Shown here in pieces: positions 10,068 to 21,494 of a stretch of DNA of 64,000 bases. The notes beneath the pieces are model-generated. The model was not told the origin of the DNA, did not search any database, and saw only the letters and a list, made by a program, of their open reading frames with translations. This DNA comes from Bryoerythrophyllum caledonicum (Eukaryota; Streptophyta; Bryopsida; Pottiales; Pottiaceae), in assembly GCA_963971425.1 (NCBI GenBank), contig OZ020523.1, positions 18,581,105 through 18,645,104 of the forward strand. Direction: 5' to 3'. The first letter of the stretch is position 1. Every line of letters starts with the position of its first letter. Made by a program: the position numbers and the translations under genes.

Positions 10068-12881
10068 ATGGGCTCCTCTGTACTTAGTGTTCTATCGTGC
10101 TTGAGACAGCTGCGTCAACGTCCAGGTTGTAAAAATCCCTTGAAACTTCTAGATTACAATAGAATGCGCCATGTGAAAGTAGACTATCTTCCCCACCAAT
10201 TTAATGGCGATGTTATTTTTGAGCTTCCTCATACGCAACCGTCGGCGTCATCTACTCAAGCAAAGTTCATGCATGGTATGGACAAGAGATACGATGGACA
10301 CGTGTGGACGAAGACTATCACAACGAATATCATCAATGACGACGGACTATATTTTCGGACTTCCAAGTGTGTCGGGCACCTACGATGCAACAATCCTGAT
10401 TGTGAATTCCTTCGAAAAGAACATCGAATGGCACCGTTTAATGTTACAAAATTCGAAGGAGTTACGCCGCATCCATTCACTCCAGGACAGGTACCTCCCC
10501 TGGGCTTGACATTGGTCTGCAAAATATGTCGCATGCCTCCCTCATGTCTTGCACCATGCCCTGCTATAGTTTATTATGTTTCGAGCAAGCACAATATCAT
10601 ACGTGCTTGTATTCATCTAGGGTCACACAACCATCCCGTAAGAGTAGGGGATTATCGAGATGTCAAGGAGCGTATCAACTCCTTAATTAGTGATCAAATT
10701 CAAAGAACCCCTCTTGCTACTGAAAGTTCAATAGTTTTAGAGGCCAGTAAGGACCTCGTGGGAGAGTTATTGCTGCGTGAAGAGGACAATCCAGAGAGAC
10801 AACTTAGTTTTGAGGAGTTAGTTCCAATGTTAGATAAGTGCAAGGACATGGGATCTCCAAGTATTAGTAACAAAGTAGTCTCATTCCGATACCTTAAGAA
10901 GTATGGCGTATTAGACAACATCACGAGGTTACGGGGACTGAGCAATTGGGCATTTGTTCAGAAGAACATGTTTCCAGGACAAGGTGATGATTCAGAAAAG
11001 GTATTTGTCTTCAAGATGTCCAAAGTTGGACCGGGTTCTGGCATGAATTTGGTGAAGCGTATGCAAAAAGGCGGTGACCTGGAACACGCATGGTTGATGT
11101 TTAATCATGTTAAACGTATGAAGGAGTGGACAACTATGGCATGCCATGTATATGACGCCACCTATTGTCGTGTCATGAGCATTGCATGCTGTGATATGCA
11201 GTCGGAGGACGCGACAATACAGATGTTATTTTGGAAAAATCTCAACGTTGTAATGGCTCGACATGGACTTTCGTCACCTCAATTCAAAGGTTTCATGGCA
11301 GACAGTGCCCAAGCTAATTGGAATGTTGTTCAGATTATTTATGGTAGCGGCAACAAGGATGAAGTGGTGGTCGATAAAGAGCGTATGTGCCAATTCCACT
11401 AGGCACAATCAATGGTGAAGCATTCTGACAAGTTCATTACGGAAGGACCTTTACGAGAGCAACACAAGGCACTACGCCACCAATACAGAAAGGCAAGCAC
11501 AATGGAAGAGGCTGATAGATTATACCAATCTATTCGTGCATGGTTGGCTTCCTCGAGAGCAGTCTCGGAAAGCGGATTTCAACACCTTGATCTATGGATG
11601 GCATTCTGGCATTTCCGTTATCGACAATGGAGTGGATTCATGACTCAGGTATTTCTTCATCGTTTATGTACAATTTTGGTGTTTTTATTTATAGTTTTCC
11701 TAATACACGTGCTTGTTTGTATACAGAGCATGTCTGAAGATGAACTTGCAGAAATTCCCTCTTGTAATCTTGTTGAATCCATCCACAACAAATGGAAGCA
11801 AGCTTCGGGCAATAATGGTGGAGATTTGTATGTCGCAATCGTAGACGATTATGTTCGGGCCTTTCTTCAGGTAGTTAATTATTATCAATTTTTGAAAGGT
11901 AGTGCTGGAGGGACAGGTCCGAGCAAAGAAGAGTTGAAGCTTCGTGCTGCCGAACGTAAAGCTCAAAAGACGGGCGATCCACGCGTTCTAGGGGATTCTA
12001 TGATGGATATGCCGGGGGCAGATGAATTCTACACGCATGATTCTTATATGCAAGGCGCGGAGGTGTTTGGCACACACAAGCGCAAAGCGAATTTACCTCT
12101 TGGAGCCGATGACGAATCACATCGTCCTGATAGGATAAACTATTCCCATCCCCGGTACTCCTCTAGACGACTTCGGTCATCGTCAATTTCATTGCCCATT
12201 ATTGACGAAGATGATGGTGTTTCCCATGACGAGGTTTCACCATCACAACCGCCGCATCCAATCCCGGCTACGTCTCTAGTGTGCAGGGCTGGAATTCGCC
12301 ATGTTACGGCAGTTCAAGAGACCCATGCCAATCTAACCGAGTGGCATATTGCTCGTCTGCCGGCGAACTCGGCTAAGAAATGTTGGACGCAACGTGGGGG
12401 AGTTAGAAAGAAATGCACGGAGAAGATTATGAGACGAGGAAAACCAACTCTTGCTCCTACCTACACTGGCAAATTTGAATGTAGAGCAAAGAGCACCTAT
12501 GAAGACACTGACTTCTACTTCTGCAACGATGATATCGATCGTTGTGTGAATGGTCTAAGACGTCCATGGGTGTGCGGGGAAAAGCCTCCTACCCCAGAAG
12601 TTTGGCCTGTTATGATTGGCACGAATCTCACTCGCGGTGAGATTGTGGACTTACAACTAGCCGGATATCAACTCCCACAGAAGGAACAAATATCCCCGAG
12701 GCGCCTCTTCTCAACAGGTATTCTACCATTGGACCTCAACTCCGTTTCCATCCCTGACCATCTTGACAAGTATCCTGCGAAAAGGAGTGGGAAGAATTTG
12801 AAGCGTTCTTCCGCCAAGCCCAATACGAATCAAAGACGGTCACTGGGATCAGCCGAACTCCTCCAACACCATATTCGTTAA
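10068..12881 (+). pseudogene. MULE-like transposase with WRKY/GCM-type zinc finger, one in-frame TAG
   Basis: One frame of about 937 codons is broken only by TAG at 11400-11402, in the context CQFH(stop)AQS. A Cys/His cluster (about 10368-10640: C..HLRC...DC, VCKIC, then RACIHLGSHNHP) looks like the WRKY/GCM zinc fold used by MULE transposases. DDE-type landmarks follow: VYDATYC (first Asp) and FKGFMADSAQANWN (second Asp). A stop-free 78-bp stretch (11649-11726) with CAG|gtattt and tatacag borders is most likely an intron that happens to stay open. The C-terminal part is hydrophilic, with a Cys-containing YFCNDDIDRCVNGLRRPW segment. Without the TAG the protein would be near full length, so decay is recent or the stop is read through. 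MULE assignment rests on motif pattern only. Confidence 0.6.
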
Positions 12882-12904
12882 TTTGGGAGATTTTCAATCT
12901 CCCA

Positions 12905-13226
12905 GTTTAATGACAGTTTAGGTCAAGTCGACCTAAACTGTACCCACAAATTCGGTACTTCACTGAAACTGGACAAAACAACCAATCGTCGAAATATTCA
13001 AATGGCCATAACTTACTCAGATTTTGTTCAAATTGGGCATGTTAGGTGTTTTTTGACATCTACAAAAAAATTAGATGTCAAAAAACTCCTCATATGCCCA
13101 ATTTGGACAAAATCTGAGTAAGTTATGGCCATTTGAAAATTTTGACGATTGGTTGTTTTGTCCAATTTCAGTGATGTACTCAATCTGTGGGTACAGTTTA
13201 GGTCGACTCGACCTAAACTGTATTTT
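12905..13226. repeat. ~0.32-kb hairpin (MITE-like) element
   Basis: Two arms of about 140 nt mirror each other around 13065. Left-arm signposts are cagtttaggtc, gacctaaactgtac, ggccataacttactcag and tttttgacatctac. The right arm has the complements, ending gacctaaactgta near 13220. The outermost arms themselves contain GGTCRAGTCGACC palindromes. The central stem (tgacatctac / ttagatgtca) belongs to a core seen four more times in this window. It lies between the transposase frame and the SWIM-type ORF, so it probably inserted there. Confidence 0.8.
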
Positions 13227-13598
13227 CCCAAAATCATGAAATTTTCCCATTATAACGAATATGGTGTTCTCACTGCATCAATTACTTCGGTGCTCATGGT
13301 TCCTCAGCCTGGCTTTGGGTACATCATCACACTAAATTCATATAGCCCCCCTCATGAGACATCATATACGATCACGGTGAGCTCGTTTCCCCACTATACA
13401 TGTCCAGCCTTTACGAAGACCATGAACGAATTTCGTGAACGGAGTCCGTTCACATACTGCAAGCATCTGTACTTCATATTCTTGAAGATTTGTAAACTTG
13501 AACCCGACGTCCAATTCTTCATTCATGCACCCTCTTTCAGCTTCAACGAGGTGAAACTAGTTCTTGAAAGTGGCATTTTGGCACATTCTGGAGTTTAG
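13227..13598 (+). pseudogene. SWIM-type zinc-finger ORF (C-terminal transposase module)
   Basis: An open frame to a TAG stop at 13596-13598 encodes a segment with PHYTCPAF, then YCKHLYFIF and FIHAPSFSFNEVKLVLESGIL. This matches the SWIM zinc-finger pattern (CxC...CxH) found at the C-terminus of MULE/FAR1-type transposases, but the first Cys position is Tyr here. The frame is the same as that of the upstream transposase, with the hairpin element between them. It is read as the C-terminal part of that transposase or a companion protein. Confidence 0.5.
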
Positions 13599-13630
13599 AA
13601 TAGAATACTTACTTCTACTATTTTTGTAAT

Positions 13631-13880
13631 GCGTACCCTCTTGTTTCCGAGAGGGTACTTGATAGTCATTTTCAGAGACTATACTGAAATAATTTTAAAT
13701 GAGGAATATCTATAATCGTTACCATTATATTGTCTACGACAAAGCATTATACCTACTATTAGAAATATATCCTTGCGGTGTTTGAGAGTATAGTTGCTCA
13801 TTTTTACCCTTTGCGTACTACCAAATACTAGTTTTTATGGAATTGATGTGATGTACCCTCTCGGAAATAAGAGGGTACAT
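13631..13880. repeat. Two dispersed TACCCTCT...AGAGGGTA palindromes
   Basis: At 13632-13659 (gtaccctcttg...gagagggtac) and 13852-13879 (gtaccctctcgg...agagggtac) the hairpin core of the 5-6 kb array recurs as two isolated copies about 220 bp apart. No full 140-bp unit surrounds them. Confidence 0.75.
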
Positions 13881-13899
13881 CACCGACGCGGTTATCTAT

Positions 13900-15108
13900 A
13901 ACCAAAACCACTATTTTGAGAGAGTGAGAAAATCATTATGAGTTTTCAAATTTAAAAAAAGTAGTCACATATGCCTTCCAAAATTTGCATTTAAGACATA
14001 GAGGGGAAGAAGTACTGGAAAATTTATAAACTTAGAAAAAATAATTCCACGGTCTTAGGTCCCAAAAATACATTTGGACAAAAAATGAAATCTCCCTAAA
14101 AATAACTTTTCCATATTCACAGAATATTCTACTATTCTTAGATTATTCAGAGAATATTCAAATATTTTCTGCTCTCTACAACACAATTTTCTGCTCACCG
14201 CTCACCGCTCACATACAAACACCTCCAGTTCCAACCCGGCCATCCAATTACCTAGTCACACCCGGAGACCCAGAGGCTTCCAATTGCAACCGACCCGGAG
14301 TCCCAACTCAAACATCCGATCGTTTCTGGCGACACCTTGAGACTTAGAGGCCTTCCAGCTCCAACTCAGATCGGAAGACTAGCAACTCCGGTGACCAGAG
14401 GTCTAGGTAGACCGAAACCCGATCAACATCAACCACTTCTCGGATTAACCCGTGTACCACCCGGACCAGGGGACTGTTCCACTGCAGAAGGAGGATGGTG
14501 CATCCGGACCAAGTAAGTTTCTGGAAACTTATCTTTCAATTAAAAACTAATCATTAAAAAGGAAAGGAAATAGGGAAAATTTTGTATTATTAAATAAATG
14601 ATTGCAAAGGAAAAATTCCAACTACAACATGCGGACACTACTCATTAGGCAACACCTAGGCTAGAGAAATGGACTGCTAACCGGAAAAGAGGAAAGATAG
14701 TGGATGGTTGGCAAGATTGCATAACCAGGCCAGTATAGTGGCACCTGAAAAGGGAGGACCACAGGAGGGACGGAGGACAAAGAAGATCCCCGATCACTAC
14801 CCAAGCACCCAGGGAAGACCGGATACTGAAGTAGCTAGCAAGACAACTCGACCAGGCCAATATTGGAAGTCAGTCATCGGAAGCAGAAGACAATTCACTT
14901 AGCATGGATGGTGACTAGGGAGGAAGAGGTCTAGGAGATGAAGGGAGTCAATTCCAACAACCGCAGACAACCCGACTAGTATTGCGGCCGAACAAATTGG
15001 AGGTTAATACGGTCATAGGCGGACTACATAATACCTCGGAGGCCAGCGTATAACAAGGCTCATATTCACCACATGAGAGAGAGATGGATTTGGAGAGACA
15101 GGAATTAT
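13900..15108 (+). other. 5' leader region of the Ty3/gypsy element, no 5' LTR identified
   Basis: Composition shifts from AT-rich to the 'ccggaccagg...ggaagaccgg' style of the downstream retrotransposon from about 14,200. No long ORF is present. The 5' LTR partner of the 30.8-kb LTR could not be found here. The sequence continues directly into 19,176 once the hAT insertion is removed. Confidence 0.45.
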
Positions 15109-15116
15109 CCTAGAAC
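15109..15116 (+). repeat. Target-site duplication, left copy (CCTAGAAC)
   Basis: This is the 8-bp direct repeat flanking the hAT-type element. The identical copy is at 19168-19175. Confidence 0.85.
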
Positions 15117-15296
15117 CAGGGTTTTCATAACGGACAGGTTGGGGTGATCGGACGGGACAACCGGACGGGCGGTCCGGATGGCACGGACGGACGGTTCACA
15201 CGTATTGCCCGAAGTGCGCCCAATAATTTTTTGCAGGCATGATTTTTTTACTGTGATCGCCACGTCACATATGGACGCGTCACGCCACCATGGCAC

Positions 15297-16306
15297 TAGG
15301 GCGGAGATGTCCCCGCCCCTAAATGGGAGGGGCGGAGACGTCACCGCCCCTCCCCGCCCAATTTTGGAATCAAGATCTTTGAGAGGCCATATCTCACTAA
15401 ACAATAGTCCAAATTAAGCATATGAGATGTTTTTTGGCATCTACGGAAAATTTAGATGTCAAATCACACCTCAAACGCTTAATTTGGGCTGTTTTTGAGT
15501 GTGTTATGCCCATTCAAACATTCTAACTCCAAATTTAGGCAGGGACGTTAGGGGCGGGGACGTTAGGGGCGGGGACGTGAGGGCGAGGACTCAACCCTTT
15601 GAAGGTCGTAGAGGAACAAAGTTGGGCAAACTCCATTCTCGCCTTGGCAAAGGCCTTCCTCCTTCCCATGCGTTAGAGAAACGATATTTTTAATGTAAAT
15701 TTAGTTTTCCTTCCAACTTCTAGGGAATGACATGATTGTCGTGATGATAGAGGAATGCAAAGATCTTGTCTGAATCAAATATAGCAACTTTTTGTTCTAA
15801 ATGATTCTATTGGACTTGAATTAGGGGAAGAAGAAGAACTACGGTCTTCCAATGGGACCGGCGTGAATGTAGTGTTTGTTCATTCTCTTCACTAAGCATA
15901 TGGCCACGGGACATAGGCTAGTGTATAAAGAACTACTTTCCCCTCTCGAGGGTCAACACTTTTCCACACTAAGTGCTTCCCTACACTAATTGCATTAAAG
16001 ATAACCAACATGTCATCTCCGCCAAGGACTTTGTGGGTTCCCATACAACGGAGCCGTGGGACCCTCTACCATAATTGGGTGGACTATGGTGGTACTTGAA
16101 TTAGAATATTGTATTACGCTATAAACAACAAATTCTTTTTGACATTTTCAAAGAAGGTAATATTCTTTGCACAAGTGAAACCTCCTTTATTATCGACGGG
16201 CAAATACCATTGAACAATGTGGTTTTAATGTAAAGATGTGTTCTTAAATGACTCATCTTGAGGTCATATTCAAATTTATGAAGCATAATGTCGAATCATC
16301 CAATGT
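15297..16306 (+). repeat. Left 1-kb inverted arm of the hAT foldback element
   Basis: This is inverted and near-identical to 17631-18632. It contains the hairpin core ttttttggcatctac...tagatgtcaaa around 15429-15462. A 64-codon ORF (15499-15693) is mirrored almost unchanged in the other arm, as expected from the repeat, and is not taken as a gene. Confidence 0.85.
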
Positions 16307-17630
16307 GTAACAATCCCTTTGGAACAATCCACGAATTACTCTTCATAACCGTAGGGTCAATGAAATATCTATCTTTAAATTGTTGAGGTTATGATTATTT
16401 ATCGCTTTATCCAATCATAAAGAAAGATGATGCAAATAAAAGCATTCTCGAAAGGCCACAATGTTCCAAAGTCGAAGTGGTTCTCTCACAACACTTCTTA
16501 CTAAATGGTGTCAATTTAACTTTAAATTGATTAAACCTTTCAAAGGTTAGATGAAACTCCAAAAGGCTTTGCAACTAAGGGTGACACCTTCAAAAGGTCA
16601 CATTAAACATGTCTATTGTAAAAGCTTTGGATGTAGGGGAGAGATACACGACCAAATGTTTTTTAGTATACATATAGATGTACAAAAAATATAAATGTCA
16701 ATAGAAGCTCTAGTAAAATTTCTAGCAATATAGGACAAAACTATTAACTTCTTTCTTGAACTCATGTCTATATACAATAATGATAGAACTTTGTATGGTT
16801 TGTATGAAATTCTTTTCCTAAATAAATATAATTTTGACGTTGTGATGTACTATACATATGCCGTATTTATAAATTGGGAATGTCAATTTCTTTATGTTCA
16901 AATGGAAACTATTACATTTCCTCTAACACGTGCAAACTATTTATATGTTCCTTAACTTTTTTGTTTATCTTTCCATGCCCCTTCTTAACATTGGATTCAA
17001 TTGTAGAATACTTATATATAAAGCGTATTACCTTCTTCTAAGATTCCAAAAACATAGTATTTTCTTTGTTGTTAAAATACATTTTAACCCAAGTAGAGCA
17101 CGTTTACACTTTTTGGGGAAGTTGGGAAAAAAAGTAATCTCGAAGGGGCCACTCGCATAAATTGTAGAAACGACGTATGATAAATAAATAGGGGCAAAAA
17201 TATTCACTTAGGATAAATTTTATAAAGAAAGTACATGAAACATACATTGCTTTAAAAATGTGAAATATGGTTATAAGTAATATATAAATAGATATAATGT
17301 CAAAGAACTATGTAATTGATACATACAAAATATCATGGAAAAAATAGGTACAAAATTTGAATGGTAGATAATACTGATTTAGGTTCTCACTATTTCTCAA
17401 TGGATGAAAAGGGGGTATTTATTGTGGGGCACTCATGCAACATTTTATTGTTAGGTAACTTGTACATTTCCTCCGTGGTTAGAAGTTTACACAAGCCCTT
17501 ATGTTTGGGGATATATATATTTTTCTCTCATTGCATGTTTAAATAATTCGTTTCTAAAGTTAAGTTGCGTAATTCCTTTGTAAAGTAAAGTTTAAGGGTA
17601 GTTACACAAGGGATATATGGACATTGGATG

Positions 17631-18632
17631 ATTCGACATTATGCTTCATAAATTTGAATATGACCTTAAGATGAGTCATTTAAGAACACATCTTTACATT
17701 AAAACCACATTGTTCAATGGTATTTGCCCGTCGATAATAAAGGAGGTTTCACTTGTGCAAAGAATATTACCTTCTTTGAAAATGTCAAAAAGAATTTGTT
17801 GTTTATAGCGTAATACAATATTCTAATTCAAGTACCACCATAGTCCACCCAATTATGGTAGAGGGTCCCACGGCTCCGTTGTATGGGAACCCACAAAGTC
17901 CTTGGCGGAGATGACATGTTGGTTATCTTTAATGCAATTAGTGTAGGGAAGCACTTAGTGTGGAAAAGTGTTGACCCTCGAGAGGGGAAAGTAGTTCTTT
18001 ATACACTAGCCTATGTCCCGTGGCCATATGCTTAGTGAAGAGAATGAACGAACATTACATTCACGCCGGTCCCATTGGAAGACCATAGTTCTTCTTCTTC
18101 TCCTAATTTAAGTCCAATAGAATCATTTAGAACAAAAAGTTGCTATATTTGGTTCCGACAAGATCTTTGTATTCCCTAATCGTCACGGCAATCATGTCAT
18201 TCCCTAGAAGTTGGAAGGAAAACTAAATTTACATTAAAAATATCGTTTCTCTAACGCATGGGAAGGAGGAAGGCTTTTGCCAAGGCGAGAATGGAGTTTG
18301 CCCAACTTTGTTCCTCTACGACCTTCAAAGGGTTGAGTCCTCGCCCTCACGTCCCCGCCCCTAACGTCCCCGCCCCTAACGTCCCTACCTAAATTTGGAG
18401 TTAGAATGTTTGAATGGGCATAACTCACTCAAAAACAGCCCAAATTAAGCGTTTGAGGTGTGATTTGACATCTAAATTTTCCGTAGATGCCAAAAAACAT
18501 CTCATATGCTTAATTTGGACTATTTTTTTAGTGAGATATGGCCTCTCAAAGATCTTGATTCCAAAATTGGGCGGGGAGGGGCGGTGACGTCTCCGCCCCT
18601 CCCATTTAGGGGCGGGGATGTCTCTGCCCCTA
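17631..18632 (-). repeat. Right 1-kb inverted arm of the hAT foldback element
   Basis: This is the complement of 15297-16306 with few differences. Outside it, about 296 bp (offset measured from 18397 to 18693) is duplicated in tandem and more diverged, so the right end carries one extra subterminal hairpin unit (about 18633-18930) that the left end lacks. Confidence 0.85.
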
Positions 18633-19167
18633 CCATTTTGGGGCGGAGACGTCCCCGCCCTTAACGTCCCCGCCCCTTCCCCGCCTTAATTTGGAGTCAG
18701 AATGTTTGAATGGGCATAACTCACTCAAAAATAGTCCAAATCAAGCGTTTGAGGTGTGATTTGGCATCTAAATTTTCCGCAAATGCCAAAAAACATATCA
18801 CACGCTGAATTTGGACTATTTTTGAGTGAGATATGGACGTTCAAAGATCCTGATTCCAAAATTGAGCGGGGAGGGGCGGTGACGTCTCCGCCCCTACCAT
18901 TTAGGGGCGGAGACGTCCCCACCCCTACTATTTAGCAGCGGACACGTCCTTGCGGCCAATATATTATATTATGTAGTCAACTATTCATTTTTTTAGTTTA
19001 AGTCGTGCGTGGCATCACTTTAGTTCATACGTGGCTGCCACGTCGCCTGTTTTTTACCTTGCAGGTAAGTCAATTCTATGTTGACTCTATCGGTCGGGCG
19101 AGAGCTCTATCGGACAGCCGAATCGGACGGACGGACGAACTGACGTCCGTCTAGTATGACAACCCTG

Positions 19168-19175
19168 CCTAGAAC
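19168..19175 (+). repeat. Target-site duplication, right copy (CCTAGAAC)
   Basis: This is identical to 15109-15116 and marks the right border of the hAT-type insertion. Confidence 0.85.
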
Positions 19176-21494
19176 CTATCCCGGAGACCGGACTATGATG
19201 GAGGGCAAATCGGCGGACAACTCGTAGCTCAACCCGGCGGTCAGCAACCCTGAGGTTGGGGCGGCTGGCAGCCAATTGGCGAAGACAGAAGACAACCGGA
19301 GATACAAAGAAGGGACTTTCACATGGAGAAACTCCCAGCCGTGTACCATTGGCACCCGGACCCCCGTGAGGTCAACATCAAGGTACATTTTGATGGAGTG
19401 ACTAGCCTACCTCCAACACCGAAGGAGAACCGCACACCAGCCAACCTACTGGATAGCCTGAAGCGGATGAGGAGGAAGCTAGAACAAAACCAGCCGAGAA
19501 GGTATGGACCACACATGGGGCACCCAGCCCGTGGACACCGGGCTCCTGACTTGATTCACTTGTCACCAACAGCACCTCCTTTTCAGAAGGAGTTTTTTCC
19601 GGAACCTGCCGAAGACACCTCGGAGGACTACCGGAGATATGAGGCCTAGAGAGCCCATGCACAAGCCAAACAAGACTCATGACATCGGAGGGCCAAAGAG
19701 GACCTATATCGGACCCAAATGAGAGAGCTTCAGAACCCGACCGGACATGGCGGTGAGGAACAACCGACGTTTAGGCCACTTCCTAACCTAGCCGATGTAA
19801 TGGGCTCTCTGAAGGATCAGGAGTAAGCGGCACGACGGCAAGAAGCTGAGAGACAACGGTTGGAGGACCAGCGACTGCATGCCCGATACCAGGAGCTAGA
19901 GAGGAAGAAAGAGCAAGCCCATGTTATGCAGCAAGAGGCTTACCGACTATGACAAGAATCAAGGACGATGATGGAGCCGGCCAAGCAGCCAGTTCACACC
20001 GAACTATCACTACCTGACCCGTTGGCCCGGTGGCGGAATGTCTCTAGAAAGGAGATTTACGGAGAACCCGGACTACCACCAAGGATACCCGGCTCCAGTG
20101 AGTGGCAAACCACAGGCCCGAATGGACGACCGCTTTAGGGTCCAATCCTGGTATATGGGGCACCAGACTCGAGTACATACCCAAGTCCAACTATCAACCG
20201 GGGGAGTACTATCCCACTTTATGGAGCAAGCCGAAGACTAGCAATGCCGGTGGACAATATGGATCACCTCACGGGTGGAATTTATTTACCGGTGGACACC
20301 CGGAGAGCAGCTCAGCCGGAAGTCGGCCGCTCCGGGCTTCCCGTGGTTCGGAGTTACCGGCCGCCCAGCGGTGACGATCGTGGTGTTGAGAGTTACTGGC
20401 CGCCCGGTGACCACTAGCCTTGGCAGCAGGCCCGGGGCGGCCAACGGAACTGGCAGCCCGGAGATTCCCGACTACAAGGACATTGGGTCATCAAAATCCC
20501 TTGCCTTATGTCCAGTACAAGAAAGGAGGCAACCCGGATGTGCATATCCGGCAATTTGAGCGCACATTGTGGCATAATGGCGAGCGCGAGGAGCAAGTCA
20601 TTATCAATTTGTTTGGCACTACCTTGATCGATAAGGTGGGAGCTTGGTATGAAACATTTCAGGAGAACCACCTCGACTGTACTTGAGAGGAGGCCAAAGA
20701 AGCATTCCGGCGCCGATACCGGGAGCAGACCACAGATGAGGCAGTTTACTGGGAACTGAAATCATTTAAGCAACAAGACCGGGAGAAGATCCAGGACTAC
20801 TACCATCGCTTTATGACTCTAATTAAATGTTTGCAGTCAGACCCTGGCGATAGCTTCCGGCTTATTAATTTCCAGGCTGGGCTACTAGGCTATATTAAAG
20901 TCCCTACCAACAAGGTAGCAGTCAGGAATTTGATTGAGTTAGTGAATGCAGCCCTCACGTGTGAAGAAAACTCTACTGACTTATCCGGGAAGGCAACCCA
21001 GGTTGAAGTTCGGAGAAGTGATGGCGGCAGTAAGGGGTCCAGTCCAAGCAACAAGGCACCAACCCAGGAGGCACCCTGAAAGTATTGCAACAGTTGCAAG
21101 CGGTCAGGCCACACGGAGGTTGAATGCTGGTTTAACCCGGCAAATTCCCAAGGTCCAACTGATAGGACCAATGACAGTCGGGGAGAATGAAGTTGTCATC
21201 AAGCCGGCCACTGGGAACCCCCAGCCCCAACCAAGTCAGGGAAGTTACTCCCGGCCTCAATATGTACGATCCGAAGGGGATTCCAACATGAGAAATACCG
21301 AGCCAGAGATATGTTTTCTATGCAAGCAACCCGGTCATCGGCACTACAACTGCCCGCATAGGCATGAATGGGAGGCATTTCTAGCATCTTCCGCCAAGGC
21401 ACAAGGGAAACCCGAACACCATGTAAGTAGCGTCACCATCCGGCTGCTGGAAGAAGAAGCGGAGGTGGAGGTAGCTAGCCTCACTAGAGCGTAG
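19176..21494 (+). pseudogene. Ty3/gypsy gag, decayed
   Basis: Plus-strand fragments give a gag protein. A Gln/Arg/Glu-rich N-terminal part at 19.3-20.4 kb is broken by several stops. A capsid-like core (about 20,500-21,070) contains WHNGEREEQVIINLFGTTL and a W..F..H.. segment, interrupted by TGA at 20684-20686. The nucleocapsid follows with two CCHC knuckles: CNSCKRSGHTEVEC (after a TGA at 21077) and, in a shifted frame, CFLCKQPGHRHYNC near 21,310. Two knuckles and capsid before pol fit a plant gypsy gag. Multiple stops and at least one frameshift mean it is not functional. Confidence 0.7.

Larger units (their letters stand above)
15117..19167. mobile_element. hAT-type foldback element (4.05 kb, non-autonomous)
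   Basis: Terminal inverted repeats read CAGGGTTTTCATA on the left and TATGACAACCCTG on the right, differing at one of 13 positions. They are flanked by the 8-bp duplication CCTAGAAC, the size typical of hAT transposons, which also favour CAGGG ends. Inside, two arms of about 1 kb are inverted copies. The spacer (16307-17630) is AT-rich with only short ORFs, and no transposase is present. GC-rich 'ggggcgggGACGT' tracts sit near both ends. The element interrupts the gypsy leader: flanking retrotransposon text rejoins cleanly across the duplication. It must have been mobilised by a transposase encoded elsewhere. Confidence 0.85.

Noticed and set aside
15499..15693. 64-codon ORF found in both hAT arms as a conserved gene
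   Set aside because: It is identical because the arms are inverted copies. It has no start context or family signal and is GC-repeat derived.
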